Below are positions 43,756-55,497 of a stretch of DNA of 64,000 nucleotides, piece after piece. Made by a program: the position numbers and the translations under genes. The stretch's first letter is position 1. Each line of letters starts with the position of its first letter. The notes beneath the pieces are model-generated. The model had not been told where the DNA came from. It saw only the letters and a program-made list of their open reading frames with translations, and did not search any database. The stretch comes from Thermothelomyces thermophilus ATCC 42464 (lineage: Eukaryota > Ascomycota > Sordariomycetes > Sordariales > Chaetomiaceae), in assembly GCF_000226095.1 (NCBI RefSeq), contig NC_016478.1:3152001-3216000 (forward strand), in the 5' to 3' direction.

Positions 43756-46700
43756 ATGGCGCTAACAGTTCGTCCCTCATTTCCAATCCCAGCACCACTA
43801 TCCCGCCCTTCCCCCGCTTTTCAATCCAAAGTTGACCCCGCCAAACCACACAAAGCAAGCTAACCCAACCCTCTTTTTGCCCTTAATCCCCATTGTAGTG
43901 GAGGTCCTTCGACTTCTTTGACGCGACGCAAATTACCCTGCCCAGCGACTCGAGCGATTCCGTCAACACTCGCTCCCTCTTCGAGAACAACGAGATCTCG
44001 GCCGTCTGCTCGGGATCCGACAGCCTCTTCCTAGGCAGCTACGACGGCACCGTGCGCATCGTCGGGCCCAGCTGGAAGGTCGTGCGCAGCTTCCGCGCCT
44101 ATGATGCGGCCGCTTCGGGGGGCCTCGGCGGGGCGGGCGATGGCGGGGCGGCGGGCGGGATGAGCATCACGCACATGCGGCAGGTGGAGGGGACGAGCTT
44201 GTTGGTTACCGTTGCGGTGCGTCTTTATCACGTTCTCTTCCCGGATCGGAGAGATATGGCTGGTTGAAAGGTAGTGGTGGTGATTTGATTGTGGGGGGCT
44301 AATTTTCGGTGCTAGGAAGGCGGTGGTGAACATCAACCTGTGCTGAAAGTCTGGGCGCTCGATAAGCCGGTCAAGAAGACGGGTATCCCAACGTGCCTGA
44401 GCACGGTCGCGATCAATAATGGAAAGAAGCCTTTCCCGGTACGTCTCACCCGCGGTGCGGCGACCTGTTCAGGGTCTAACGGAAGGGGGAAGAAGTCTTG
44501 GACTGACTGGGTTGCAAGGTATCGGCCTTTGCAGCCACCGAAGACCTGACACAGGTCGCGGTTGGGTTCGCCAACGGCGCCGTCACTGTGATTCGTGGCG
44601 ACTTGATCCACGACCTTGGCACCAAACAGCGTATCGTCCACGAGTCGGACGAGCCTATTACCGGCGTGGAGTTGCATGTCGAAGGGGGGTTGACGACGCT
44701 GTTTGTCGCAACCACATCGCGCATCCTGAAGCTAGTCATCTCCGGCCGCGGCCATGGGCAGCCGCCGAAGACGGTGGAGGATACAGGATGTGGTGTCGGC
44801 TGTATGGCTGTGGACAAGAAGACCGGGAGCATCGTTGTTGCAAGAGAGGATGCGGTCTACTATTACACGCTCGACGGCAGGGGCCCACCAACCGCGTATG
44901 AGACGCCGAAGAAGCTGATCTCGGTGTATCAAGACTACATCGCCTTGGTCTCCCCTCCCACGCCCGCAGGTGAGACGGACGCAATTCGGCGGCGGTTCTG
45001 GGGAGCGACGGCAGACAGCATCTACACCTTCACGCTGATACACCCGGACCTTAGGATCATCGCCCACACTGAGACGGTGCTGTCTGACGTCAAGCACATC
45101 TTCCAGCTGTGGGGTGATTTGTACATGCTCACACAGGACGGCAAGGTTAGTTCTTGGTCACAAGCTCCGGGACAGCGGAAGAGCTAACAACACTAGGTCT
45201 TTCGCTACCGCGAAAAGTCGCTCCAGCAGCGCCTCGAGATGATGTACCAGCGCAATCTCTATACGCTTGCTGTTGAGCTCGCGCAGAAAAGTGGGATGGA
45301 TGGGCAGCAGCAAAACGTCATCTACCGCAAGTACGGCGATTACCTCTACCACAAAGGCGACTACGACAACGCCATGACCCAGTATATCAAGGCGATCGAC
45401 AGCACGGAACCATCGCAGGTCATCAGGAAGTTTTTGGACACGCAGAGAATACACAACCTCATTGAGTATTTGGAGGAGCTGCATGAACACCACAAGGCCA
45501 CGTCGGACCATACGACACTCTTGCTAAACTGCTATGCCAAGCTCAAGGATATCGACAAACTGGAGAAGTTCATCAAAACCCCGGGAGACCTCAAATTCGA
45601 CCTGGACACGGCTATCTCCATGTGCCGGCAGGGCGGTTATTATGAGCAAGCAGCCTATTTGGCCAAGAAGCACCAAGAGCATGACTTGGTTGTTGACATC
45701 TTGATCGAAGACTCTAAGGCATACAATGAAGCCCTTGACTACATCTGGCACCTGGATCCAGAAACAGTGAGTATATCCCCAACGGTCATGAATGCCTTTT
45801 GCTAACGGACCAAGGCATACTCTTGCCTCAAAAAGTACGCCCGCGTCCTGATCGAAAACTGCCCCAAAGACGCGACGCAGTTATTTATCGACTACTACAC
45901 TGGGCGGTTCACCCCCAAGGTAGACCTTCCGGAGCCCAACGCCCAACCTGCCGGCAATGGCGGTTTTGTCGTCGGGGCTGCAAACGCTGTACAGAACCTC
46001 AGCAACCTATTGCCGTTGCCATATATGAACACGGCGGCGGTATCGGCACAACAGTCCAACGCTAACCCAACAGTTGGCGACCTTTCTGTCAACCCAGCGG
46101 CAACCGCGCCAAAGTACACTCCGCCGCGGCCCCGTACAGCCTTCTCCTCTTTCATAGACCACCCCGACGAGTTCATTGTTTTCCTGGAAGCATGTCTCAA
46201 CGAGGGCAGTCTCTCCGAAGTGGACCGGTCGGACCTCTCTACCACGCTCTTCGAGATGTATTTGCACAAATCCAACGAAAAGAAGGGCGACGACCAGTAT
46301 CGCGAAGAGTGGGAACAGCGGGCCAAGGCACTGATCAATAACAAACCACAAGGCGCCGGCGCCGGCGCCGCTCCGAAACCGCCCATCGAGAATTCCAACG
46401 TCCTCCTCCTCTCCCACCTCTCCGGCTTCCGCGACGGCACGACCCTCGTCAAGGAACAGTCCGGCCTCCTGTTTGACATCTTCCGCTCCTACACTTCGGC
46501 CAAAGACACACGCGGCGCGATCAAGGCGCTCCGCAAGTACGGCCCGGAAGAGCCCCAGCTCTACCCGGCGGCGCTCTCCTACCTCACCTCGGACCCGCGC
46601 ATCCTCGAAGAAGCCGGGCAGGAGGAGGTCGCCTCCATCCTCGAGCGCATCGACAGGGACGGCCTGATGGCTCCGCTCCAGGTGGTGCAGACGCTGGCCA

Positions 46701-47185
46701 AGAACGGCGTGGCCAGCATGGGCCTGCTGAAGCCGTACCTCTCCAAGCGGATCGAGCAGGAGCGCAAGGAGATCGCCGAGAACAGGCGGCTCGCCGCGCA
46801 GTTCCGCGCCGAGACGGAGACGCGCCGCGCCGAGATCGCCGACTTGGGCTCCAAGCCGGCCGTGTTCCAGGCGACGCGGTGCGCCCAGTGCACGGCCGCG
46901 CTGGAGCTGCCCGCGGTGCACTTCCTGTGCAAGCACTCGTTCCACCAGCGCTGCCTACGCGGCGGCGGCGGCGGCGGCGGCGCCAGCGGGGCCAACGCCG
47001 ACGGCGAGGAGTGCCCCATCTGCGCGCGCGACAACGCCACGATCCGGGCGCTCAAGAAGAGCCAGGAGGAGAACGCGGAGCGGCACGAACTGTTCAAGGA
47101 CGATCTGGAGAGGAGCGAGGACCGCTTCAAGACCGTGTCGGAATGGTTTGGCAGGGGAGTCATGAGCGCGCCTAACGTGGAGTAA
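43756..47185 (+). CDS. VPS11: VPS11/PEP5, HOPS and CORVET tethering subunit
   Basis: Six exons (43756-43767, 43899-44216, 44316-44438, 44519-45145, 45197-45766, 45815-47185) give 1006 residues, the usual size. The first exon has only four codons (MALT) and joins WRSFDFFDATQITLPSD, the conserved start; the other five junctions also close in frame. The N-terminal half is a beta-propeller (about 1-350, SLFENNEISAVCSGSDSLFLGSYDG). An alpha-solenoid with a clathrin-repeat region follows (KYGDYLYHKGDYDNAMTQYI...HLDPETAYSCLKKYARVLIENCP). The C-terminus has a RING-type zinc finger (about 904-957): CAQC, then HFLCKHSFHQRC, then CPIC. Vps11 is the core subunit that links Vps18 and others for endosome and vacuole fusion. 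A short Gly run (GGGGGGGAS) sits in the RING loop. The gene ends 127 bp before the convergent lipoate-ligase gene. Confidence 0.96.
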
Positions 47186-47312
47186 GCCTTGCGCCGTGGT
47201 GTGTCTGGTGTGTCTTGCTGTGGTATTACAAAAGTATCTTAGAGATGTCTATCTGTCTCGGTTGATTGGGCGGTCGGAAGAGAGGGGGAAGGGGAAGCTG
47301 TTTAATCATAGA

Positions 47313-48872
47313 TCAATGGGCTCCGCTGAGAAGGAACTTGCCAATGGCCGTGGCCGATATCGTCTGCACAACTGCCTGAGCGACAGGACCGCCGCCGCCC
47401 TTAGAGGTGGGAGTTCGGATGCCGAACATGTGATTCAGGAAGTCTCCAACGTCGTTGACGTCGACAGGTATTTGGCTGGCTTCCCCGAGCGTCTTTCGCC
47501 AGTCTTCAACGTAATGCAAGCGTTGGTGGACAAGAGCCTTGCTCAGGATGGCGTCTTGGCTCGCCTCGTCAATAACGTCGGCATACTTGAGGCCGGCCAC
47601 GTTTGCCGACTGAATCTCGCCGTGGTGGACGGTGAAATGTGCTCGGAACTGGGCCGCTTCAGTAAGTTTCCCTGCCATACCGGGTCTTGAAGGATGGAGG
47701 AGGGCCGCACTTACGCCCCGTGGCAGCGCTCGGTTCCACTCGGGCCGTTCCCGGGGGTCATCCTCGGTCGGATGCGTCGAGAAGGTGAACAGGGGCGTCT
47801 GGCCAAAGATCCAGTCCGGCGACGTCAGCTCCCGCAAGCCCTTGACGACCTCGTCGTTCGCCAGCGCCTCCTCTTCCCCGATGACCACCTCCTCCCCCGC
47901 GTCGTCCCCGTACATCCTCCTGAACTCCGCCACGACCGCCTCCACAAACTCGTCCCTGCCGACCCCGACGTTCCGGATCGGGCTCCTCACGCTCTCCACC
48001 CCCCTGGCCTTGATGAACCCCTCCGCGGGCGAGCGCAGCAGCGCCGAGACCCTCGCCAGGTTCTCGGACCGCAGCAGACACGTGCCGTGGTGCAGCGAGC
48101 GGGTGCGCGTGAGCTTGTAGGCCGACCCGGACACCTTGAACGTGCGGGGGCCCCCCCGCGCACCGTTGCCTCCGCTGTCGTCGTCGTCGTGGCCGCCGAC
48201 GTCGATGACGATGTCGTGCCGCCCGTTCACCCGGACGCCCCTGACGCCGCAGCCGGCCGCGAGCGCGCGCACCACCATCTCGGCGTGCTTGTCGCGGTCG
48301 AAGGCCGCCGGCGGGCAGATGACCGAGTAGTTGGTGTTGCCGGCGTCGTGGAAGACGGTACCGCCTCCGGAGCGGCGGCGGACCAGCGAGATAGGGAGGC
48401 GGGAGGTGGCGGCGTCATTGTTTCTGCTGTCCGCTGTGTCTCCTCCTTTCTCCTGCTTTACTTCTGTCCCGGATGGTGGTCGTGGTGATGGTGGCAGTGG
48501 TGATGGTGCAGAAGGAGAGGGGGGGGAAAGAGGAGATGATGGCGATGCTAATGACGGGAGGCCTTCCCGCAGGGCGTGCAAGTTGACCTCGAGCCAGGGG
48601 TTCTGGTTGCGGCCGATGACGACACTGGGGCGGTTGGTGTAGAGAAAGAGGATGGTGGAGTCGGGGCGGGACCGCTGCAGGAGGTGGTGTTCAATGGACA
48701 GGTTGAGGTATGGGTCTGTGGAACTGGAGCGGTAGATCTGGAGAGGGCGGGAGAGGTTCTGGGTGTAAGGCCGTGTTTGAGTGGGTGAAGCTTGTTTGAA
48801 CGAGAAGTGAAGTGAGCGAAGAGAGAGCGAGAGACGCCGGGTGATGGCACCCGGTCGAAATTGGAGAGGCAT
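47313..48872 (-). CDS. AIM22: Lipoate-protein ligase A, mitochondrial (AIM22-like)
   Basis: Two minus-strand exons (48872-47715, 47648-47313) encode 497 residues. The 66-bp intron (GTAAGT...CAG) is a multiple of three with no stop, so it reads through. Splicing gives LPRG-FRAHFTVHHGEI, the family sequence, so I favour splicing. The N-terminus (MPLQFRPGAITRRLSLSLRSL) is basic and Ser/Leu-rich like a mitochondrial presequence. Ligase motifs are PYLNLSIEHHLL, NRPSVVIGRNQNPWLEVNL, the lipoyl-AMP-binding RRRSGGGTVFHDAGNTNYSV (about 160-180) and KVSGSAYKLTRTRSLHHGTCLL. The enzyme family attaches lipoyl groups to E2 and GcvH proteins; Aim22 is the yeast member. Two low-complexity inserts (Ser/Pro-rich near 100-150, DDDDSGGNGARGG near 230) lie in loops. 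It is divergent from ARO2, whose start lies 529 bp away. Confidence 0.94.
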   Translation of the reverse strand: MPLQFRPGAITRRLSLSLRSLHFSFKQASPTQTRPYTQNLSRPLQIYRSSSTDPYLNLSIEHHLLQRSRPDSTILFLYTNRPSVVIGRNQNPWLEVNLHALREGLPSLASPSSPLSPPSPSAPSPLPPSPRPPSGTEVKQEKGGDTADSRNNDAATSRLPISLVRRRSGGGTVFHDAGNTNYSVICPPAAFDRDKHAEMVVRALAAGCGVRGVRVNGRHDIVIDVGGHDDDDSGGNGARGGPRTFKVSGSAYKLTRTRSLHHGTCLLRSENLARVSALLRSPAEGFIKARGVESVRSPIRNVGVGRDEFVEAVVAEFRRMYGDDAGEEVVIGEEEALANDEVVKGLRELTSPDWIFGQTPLFTFSTHPTEDDPRERPEWNRALPRGVSAALLHPSRPGMAGKLTEAAQFRAHFTVHHGEIQSANVAGLKYADVIDEASQDAILSKALVHQRLHYVEDWRKTLGEASQIPVDVNDVGDFLNHMFGIRTPTSKGGGGPVAQAVVQTISATAIGKFLLSGAH

Positions 48873-49401
48873 TGGGGATTAAATTCGAGTGGTGGGGAGC
48901 TAGTGGGATGTCAATTCCATCTTTACCAAATCCTGTCTTATTGCACTGGTTGCTGAATTCCCCCCTCGTTGATGAACTTCAAAATCTTTTGGAGCGTCCG
49001 AAGGTTTGTTTTTTTTTGGTCAGAGCTTTTGCAATTTTGAACAGGTACGGAGTACAGTTGCAGCGTAACAGCGGGAGGATCATCGGCCCCACATATCCCA
49101 TCTTGCCAAGCCTTACCAATCGGGTAGTGCCCATCGTCCCACAATCTGGTCAGCGGGGTCCGATGGCGGCGGATGGAGGGGTCCCGGGTATGAGCTTTTC
49201 CAGTGCGATTCCGATATTTTTTTGACAGCGTTCGCGGAGATCCAGCCCACTCTCCGCCGAGTCACCAGCCATAATAATCCTCTAGTTAAATATCACGAAA
49301 TAACCCGCCTATACGGACGTTGAAAAGGCGGCAAACATTCGGCCGCGTGTGCTCAACTCAAGTTTTCCCGCCATTCATATATCTCAAGCCCCCCTCCCAT
49401 C
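48873..49401. promoter_or_regulatory. Divergent promoter region, AIM22 and ARO2
   Basis: The 529 bases between the two starts hold no other gene. A TACGGAGTAC repeat fragment lies at 49045-49055, and a GAGTCAC half-type AP-1 site near 49258. I see no clear TATA box. Confidence 0.5.
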
Positions 49402-50802
49402 ATGTCGACGTTTGGCGAATATTTCCGAGTCACCACGTACGCTACACACCATCTTGGCCGAGGCGCCCGCTGACGTTGACCACTACAGCTATGGCGAGTC
49501 GCACTGCCGCTCAGTCGGCTGCATCGTCGACGGATGCCCGCCTGGCATGGAGCTCACCGAGGACGATATCCAGCCCCAGATGACACGCCGTCGGCCGGGA
49601 CAGAGCGCCATCACGACCCCGCGCAACGAGAAGGACAGGGTGTTGATCCAGAGCGGAACCGAGTTTGGTGTCACCCTTGGGACGCCAATCGGTATGATGG
49701 TGCTGAACGAGGACCAACGGCCTAAGGGTAAACCCAAACCCAAAGGATTTCCCGACGTATCGTGACTCATCGCTGACGAGCGCACTCAGACTACGGCAAC
49801 CAAACCATGGATATCTACCCGCGACCTAGCCATGCCGACTGGACCTACCTCGAGAAGTATGGTGTCAAGGCGAGCAGCGGCGGTGGCAGGAGCAGCGCGC
49901 GCGAGACCATTGGCCGTGTTGCGGCCGGCGCCATCGCCGAGAAGTATCTGAGGTTGGCCTACGGCGTCGAGATCGTGGCCTTTACCAGCTCCGTCGGCAA
50001 CGTCCACCTGTTCCCCCCAACTGCTGAACATCCCAGCCCGAGCACGAATCCGAACTTTCTCGCGCTCCTGCAGACGGTCGATCGCAAGACGGTCGACAGC
50101 TTCCTCCCAGTTCGCTGCCCCGACGAGGCCGTCTCCCGCAAGATGGAGGAGACCATCGCCGAATTCAAGAAGCGCGAAGACAGCATCGGCGGGACGATCA
50201 CCTGCGTCATCCGCAACGCACCAAGCGGGCTGGGCGAGCCCTGCTTCGACAAGCTCGAAGCGAAACTGGCACACGCCATGCTCAGCATCCCGGCCACCAA
50301 GGGCTTCGAGATCGGGTCGGGATTCGGTGGTTGCGAAATTCCCGGCTCGACGCACAACGATCCTTTCATCCCGGCGACCAATGTGGAGCTCCCGTCCAGC
50401 GTGGCCGAGAGCGGCGCCGCCAAGTCGGGCTTCGCGCGGCCCAAGTTGACGACCAAGACCAACTACTCGGGCGGCATCCAGGGAGGTATCTCCAACGGCG
50501 CGCCCATTTACTTCCGGGTCGCCTTCAAGCCGCCTGCCACCATCGGTCAGGCCCAGACGACCGCGACGTACGACGGCTTATCTGAGGGTGTTCTGGCGGC
50601 CAAGGGACGGCACGATCCTTGCGTCGTGCCGAGGGCGGTCCCCATCGTCGAGGCCATGGCGGCCCTGGTGCTGATGGACGCGGTGCTAGCCCAGCAGGCC
50701 CGGCATACTGCCAAGAGCTTGCTGCCACCGTTGAAGCAGACGATCAATTCTGGAAAGCCGGCTGGAAACGGCGTGACGGAGACCGAGGAGAAAAGTCCAT
50801 AG
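49402..50802 (+). CDS. ARO2: Chorismate synthase
   Basis: Three exons (49402-49436, 49489-49727, 49790-50802) encode 428 residues. Introns are 52 and 62 bp, and joins read [12 protein letters not shown] and [11 protein letters not shown]. It makes chorismate from 5-enolpyruvylshikimate 3-phosphate, the last common step to aromatic amino acids. Signatures: [18 protein letters not shown] (first motif), RRRPGQS, DYYPRPSH-type [35 protein letters not shown] (second motif), GFEIGSGF and [17 protein letters not shown] with [23 protein letters not shown] (third motif). The length fits bifunctional fungal enzymes that carry their own flavin reductase activity in the same chain (known for Neurospora and yeast). 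A perfect TGACTCA lies inside intron 2 (49763-49769), matching the Gcn4/CPC1 site that controls amino-acid genes. No Gly/Ser-rich extension is seen. Confidence 0.97.
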
Positions 50803-51961
50803 ATTTGTTATCAAAAAGATGGGATTAGGATACCCGGTATTAAATATTGAACAAAATAAGGGTTGAGATATAACAACAAATCTGCTCACATTGCGATCAA
50901 AGCACTCTTGTGCAACGGAAAACCGCGGCTGCCATCTGAGGCGTAATCTTCCAACCACGAGGCGGCACGAGAGCTGCGAATAGTTTCCGATACAGACAGG
51001 AGTTATTGTCTCTAAGGCATTTGAGTTGCTAATTGAAATTTTGCACTTCTTCTGATGGCAATCCTCCTGTCTTTCTTCGCATGGGTCCGTCTTTTCTCGA
51101 GCTCCCGCAACGAGAGCCTGCTTCGGCACGATTATTTGGCCGTGACCTATTTTATTTAGAGCATGACATTGTATCTGTGCGGCAAAGCCACACCAGGAAA
51201 TTAAGGTACTCTGCATGTTTTGCATTCCTCGGGTATCTCTCTCCCTCTCCTTTCCTAACCCCCCCCCCCCCCCAAAAAAAAAAAAAATTGCGGATAATCT
51301 CAAAGAGCAGAACGATTACCGGTTCGTTACCTAGACCAGGGTCAGGGGAAGGTAGGCCTCTGGAAGCGAGTGACCAAGGTTACGCTGCATACGAAAGTGT
51401 CATGCATGATGGCTAGGACTAGACTACGGAGTAGTGTAGGTCTTCTCAGCGAAAAACGACGCGAGGGACAACGGTAGGAGAGAGGCGGGTGGGGGGGGAA
51501 ATGTCCGAAGAGTCTGCAAGGCACGAGGGCTCGGCTGGGGTGGTCTAACTACACTCCGGAACTCTGGTAAGACGAGTCTGCAAACCCTGGCGTGGTGCAC
51601 TGCACAGGAGGCCGTGGGATTCTTTTCGGGGAAACTGCCTGTCGGTCATATAACTAACTACCAGACGTTATGGAGGAAATCAAAAGGAAGTCCAAGTAAA
51701 ATCAGAAAACAAAAGTTCCGATTTGGTAATTATGCATTTTGAAGAAAAGAGAAAGAGCGCATTCTCATGGCACTCAAAACCCTGTCAAAAAAAAAGGTGT
51801 ATACAGAATGTGAAACCAGAAAGATGATGACCCTTCGACCGTCTATCAAAAACTTTCAACCACAAAACCACCGCGCCACCGTTTGTTAATGAGCCAACCC
51901 CTTTATGAAACAGCAGATTTTGAAACCTCCCCCAGGCGCCAGGGCACCGATGACCGCTTAT
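50803..51961. other. Intergenic region between convergent genes
   Basis: About 1.16 kb with no supported gene. A C15-A14 homopolymer lies at 51259-51287. A CTACGGAGTAGTG repeat copy lies at 51424-51436. The rest is probably 3' UTRs. Confidence 0.5.
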
Positions 51962-52959
51962 TTAGCACTTGACGGGCAGGGCCTTGCTGGAGCCGGGCTT
52001 CTTGGCCAGGGCGACCTCGTTCTTGCGGCGAGTGACGAGGCCGGGCAGGACCTTGCCGCCGCCGTGGACCCACTTGGGGAGCTCCTCGCTGAGGACCTTG
52101 TTGACGTTCTCGCCCTTGTTAAGACGCTTGACGAGCTGGGAGCTCTGGGCGGCGCCGCAGCCGACGTTGAAGGACCAGCTGACGAGGGCACCGAACTGGT
52201 TGTAGTTGAGGACCGCCTTGCTGTTGAGCATGTTGGTGATGCACTTCTCGAATTTCTGTTCGCCGGGAGGAAGTGGGCTTGGTCAGCACAGCACCTTTCA
52301 TTGTCCCAAATTGATCTCGCTTCTCGTGATGGACAGTGAGAGGGGACTATTATTAGGGGGAGGTGTGCTTACCCTCATGTCCTCGGCCAGCAGCTTCTTG
52401 CCGTCAGCCGTGGAGAGCGGGATCTTGTACTTGACTTCGGCGCACTTGGGCTTGGTGCACATGTGGCCGTAGCCGACCGTAGCGTGGCCGGTAGCATCGG
52501 TGTCTTTTTCGGAAAGCAACAAGTCAGCCAGATGATTACACGAGTAATGAATCTCGACGAGTGAAAACGGTGGATCGACGTACAGATCTTGGAGCGGAAG
52601 CCCTCAGACTTTGCGATCAGGTCAACGGTCGCCGAGTTCGACTTGGGGGCAGCGCAGGTCGAGCCGCCGCCGCCGCTGGAGCCGCACTTCGTGGTGACGA
52701 AGCCGCTCTTGCCGGTCTTGACGTAGTAGTCGGAGACGTAGCAGCCATCCTGGGTCTTATCCCAGATGTTGTAGCCATTCACCGAGGTACCCGTAGTCTG
52801 GCAGCTAATCTTGATATCGAAACCCTTCTTGTAGGTCTTCTTGACGGGGTAGCTGGTGCCGGGGCCGGAGCGGCAGCTAAGGCCGCCGTTGGCGGTGACG
52901 GGGTAGGCGGCGGCAGGGGCCAGGATAGAGGCGAGAGCGGCGAGGATGTAGAACTTCAT
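51962..52959 (-). CDS. Secreted GH24 lysozyme with N-terminal SH3-like domain
   Basis: Three minus-strand exons (52959-52584, 52503-52373, 52255-51962) give 266 residues. Introns are 80 and 117 bp; joins read GFRSKI-YTDATGHATVGYGH and LAEDMR-KFEKCITN. A signal peptide (MKFYILAALASILAPAAA) precedes an SH3-like cell-wall-binding module (about 18-92, LSCRSGPGTSY...YVKTGKSGF), a Gly/Ser linker (SSGGGGS) and a GH24 phage-type lysozyme domain. The catalytic set is complete with T4 lysozyme spacing: E119 (AKSEGF), D128 and T134 in YTDATGHATVGYGH. A conserved NYNQFGALVSWSFNVGCGAAQ motif is near the end. GH24 enzymes cut the MurNAc-GlcNAc bond of peptidoglycan, so this should act on bacteria outside the cell. 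It is divergent from the CHAP gene, with which it shares about 92% of the SH3 module. Fungal GH24 with SH3-like modules are known. Confidence 0.93.
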
Positions 52960-54175
52960 TTTGCCGGTAATTAGTAAGAATTGGGAAACGAAGATGGTGT
53001 TGTTGACTATTCGAAGAGGAAGGAGGAGAATGGATCTAATTAGAAATATTCAGCTGAAGTCGAAGATGATAGGAAAAGTCTGGAATGAGAGGAAGTTGTT
53101 GGTGTTGAGCGAGAATGGGTGTGATTTCGTCGGACAGCGACGCCGTCTATATACACGATGCCCTCGCCGTTGGTCTCCCCGAGATGGAGAAGTATGGGGT
53201 GTCGATCATGCCGTCTTACCTCAAAGTTCACGATGCTGTTTCTGGAGGACTTGTGGTGGGTGCCCTCTTTCCCTGGCCGGTATTGGTTTAGGACAAATCG
53301 GGTCCGGGGTCGACGGCCTGAAGTTGTTCCTGGTTTACATGCGAGATCTATTCTCAGGATCGATTGCGGGGCGGGCTTACGCTCGCTGGGTTAGCGGACA
53401 ATGGCATGTTGACGCATGAGTGGAACGTTGATCGACCCTTGGAGGGTCGCATGCCTCGGTAGAGAGGACTTGGCCGAAGAGAAGCGAGACTGCCATAGAT
53501 CTTCGGTTCTTGGGCAAGCCACCCACGACTTGCATCTGCCCTCTCAGCCTCTCAGCGAACCCAGGAATTCCCCAATTCGGGCTGGTGCGTGCTGCAGCGG
53601 AAGGAACCGGTTGGAGATCGGCCAGATTCATGCTCCCAAATCGGCGGGTCCAAAATCCTGAAATAGCCCTATGGGATGGATATGGCTTGGATTCTGACCA
53701 ATCAGACAGGTCACGGCGCTTGACAAGCCTCGTTCTCCTGCCCGAATTAGACACCGGACTCCCCTTGTACTCCACGTAAACGGGCCCGATGCTACCCTGA
53801 CGTTGCCTGATCTCGCTGAAACCCTGGTCGGTTGCTCCACCGTTGCGTTCTTCCAGAATAAGCTCGACTTATTGTGAGCAGGTTCGGACGACATTGCTGC
53901 AGAGACACCGAACCTAGCGTTTTAGCTTACTACACTACTCTAGTAGGTCTTCGTCGTTCTTGTCGATGGGGTCTGGATCTCCTTAGACCGACGGCTCGAC
54001 GCTGGCATAGGGATCATCTCAGAAGCAGCACCATATTCGTGTTGTTTCAGGAAACAGGAAGAGTTTTTGGTAGTGAGTTATAGCCCAGGCGGCAGCGACC
54101 GATGTAGCTCTTGCCTAGCTGCATCGATGCAATAGTGTTGATGAAGTGGCCTAAGGCAAATCCAAGAGCGCGTTC

Positions 54176-54216
54176 TTTTTTTTTTTTTTTTTTTTTTGGG
54201 GGGGGGGGGGGGGGGG
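54176..54216. repeat. Homopolymer tract T22-G19
   Basis: A run of T is directly followed by a run of G. Such tracts are unstable, and exact length may be uncertain in the assembly. Confidence 0.8.
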
Positions 54217-54639
54217 AGGTGGCATACATTAATATCGAGCCTTAACTCGCATGGAAACGAGGTTCCGAAGCCAGTGGGGGATGTCAGGCAACTATCTGGT
54301 GAGCGAGACAAGGCGTTCATCTTCCCACGGTCAACATACCGCGACTCAATGTGGTCAACACAGGCAACTACTGAAAATTCTACACATGCGCAGTTACTGA
54401 TGTGAGTATCTCCTAAGGGAAACTTTGGTTGTCTCGCATGTAGTGTAGTACCTGAGTGCTGCAGCGAGGTCTTTCATGAGCGGCTCGAGTGTGGTTGGTG
54501 ATTTTTTGATCTTGGTTTCCGTCTGTTATTGGCTCGTCCCATAAACGAGTGACAAGTAGTTTGCCGAGCCCACTGCTTACCCTATGCTGCTACGTGCAAT
54601 CCATAGTTCGGATAAATACTTGGTATGTAGTTAGTGTAC

Positions 54640-54655
54640 GGATTACATAATTACT
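54640..54655. repeat. TGTACGGATTACATAA repeat copy
   Basis: The core matches TACGGATTACATAA near 5669 and TATGGATTACATAG in the 35.2-kb cluster. Confidence 0.5.
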
Positions 54656-55497
54656 ATGTTTGGTGAACTCGCTGCGCCGCGAAGCTGGGGCTCCACCAGA
54701 AATCATGCTTATTTTCCACACTAACTCAAGACAACTCCACGCTTTGCGTCTGTGCTCGAATCAACGAGCTTCTCAATCAATCGAGTTGGGCGTGAGCAGA
54801 ACACGTGTTTCTGGCACGAACATGACGATGTCCTTACCCTACATAGCAGGTCTTTCGGGATGCTATGTACCTATGTTTTACCATCCTCTCGCGGGCATGA
54901 TAAGCAAGCACCTAAATTAAGATTGCCGGGACTGCTATTGGGCGGCCTGTTCCATACCTCAGGGTAGCATTGGAGCTTCCTTTCCTGGATGGGACTAGGG
55001 GTTTCTCCATGCAGCCCACTCGCTCTCAGTGCCGTTGGGTGTCATCGATCGGACAAATCTGCCCGTTCCTGACAGATGGTATGCGCAAGGGTGCCATGAG
55101 CTGCAATCTCCCGCCTGCGCTTCCTGCAAATCACAGGGGGCAGCTGTGTTCGCCATCTTACTGCCTCTTCCGGTACATTCTACACACATACACTCCGGAC
55201 TATACCGCGCAATGGAACGAGTACCGGCAAGAGCAGGGCTGAGCATTCACCAGTTCTCGGGCAGCGACTGCGCGTTCCGTTCGTTACAAATTCGAACTCT
55301 CAAAATAAGTCTCTGGTTTTTGACAGTTCAACAAGTATAAAGAAGTCGACAATCTCGTCGATCGTCAAGCTCGAAAAAGTCATTCACTCAGACACACTCA
55401 GCACACTCACTTCCTTCGAGCACCACCACTTCAACACTTTCCTCTTTTCTTTCTTCTTCTTCTTCTTCTCTTCCACCTTCGGCAACACTCCTTCACC

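Larger units (their letters stand above)
52960..55497. promoter_or_regulatory. Divergent promoter region of the lysozyme and CHAP genes
   Basis: These 2.5 kb lie between the two starts. Small open frames here have no domains, so I place no gene. A TATATACA element lies about 190 bases above the lysozyme start (53147-53155). A GTATAAAG element lies about 165 bases above the CHAP start (55333-55340), followed by a C/T-rich run (55440-55480), a common fungal leader pattern for expressed genes. A T22-G19 tract sits at 54176-54216 and a TGTACGGATTACATAA repeat at 54640-54655. Confidence 0.45.

Noticed and set aside
53416-53779. Open frames between the lysozyme and CHAP genes as a third gene
   Set aside because: Short frames overlap on both strands, without domain or splice support.
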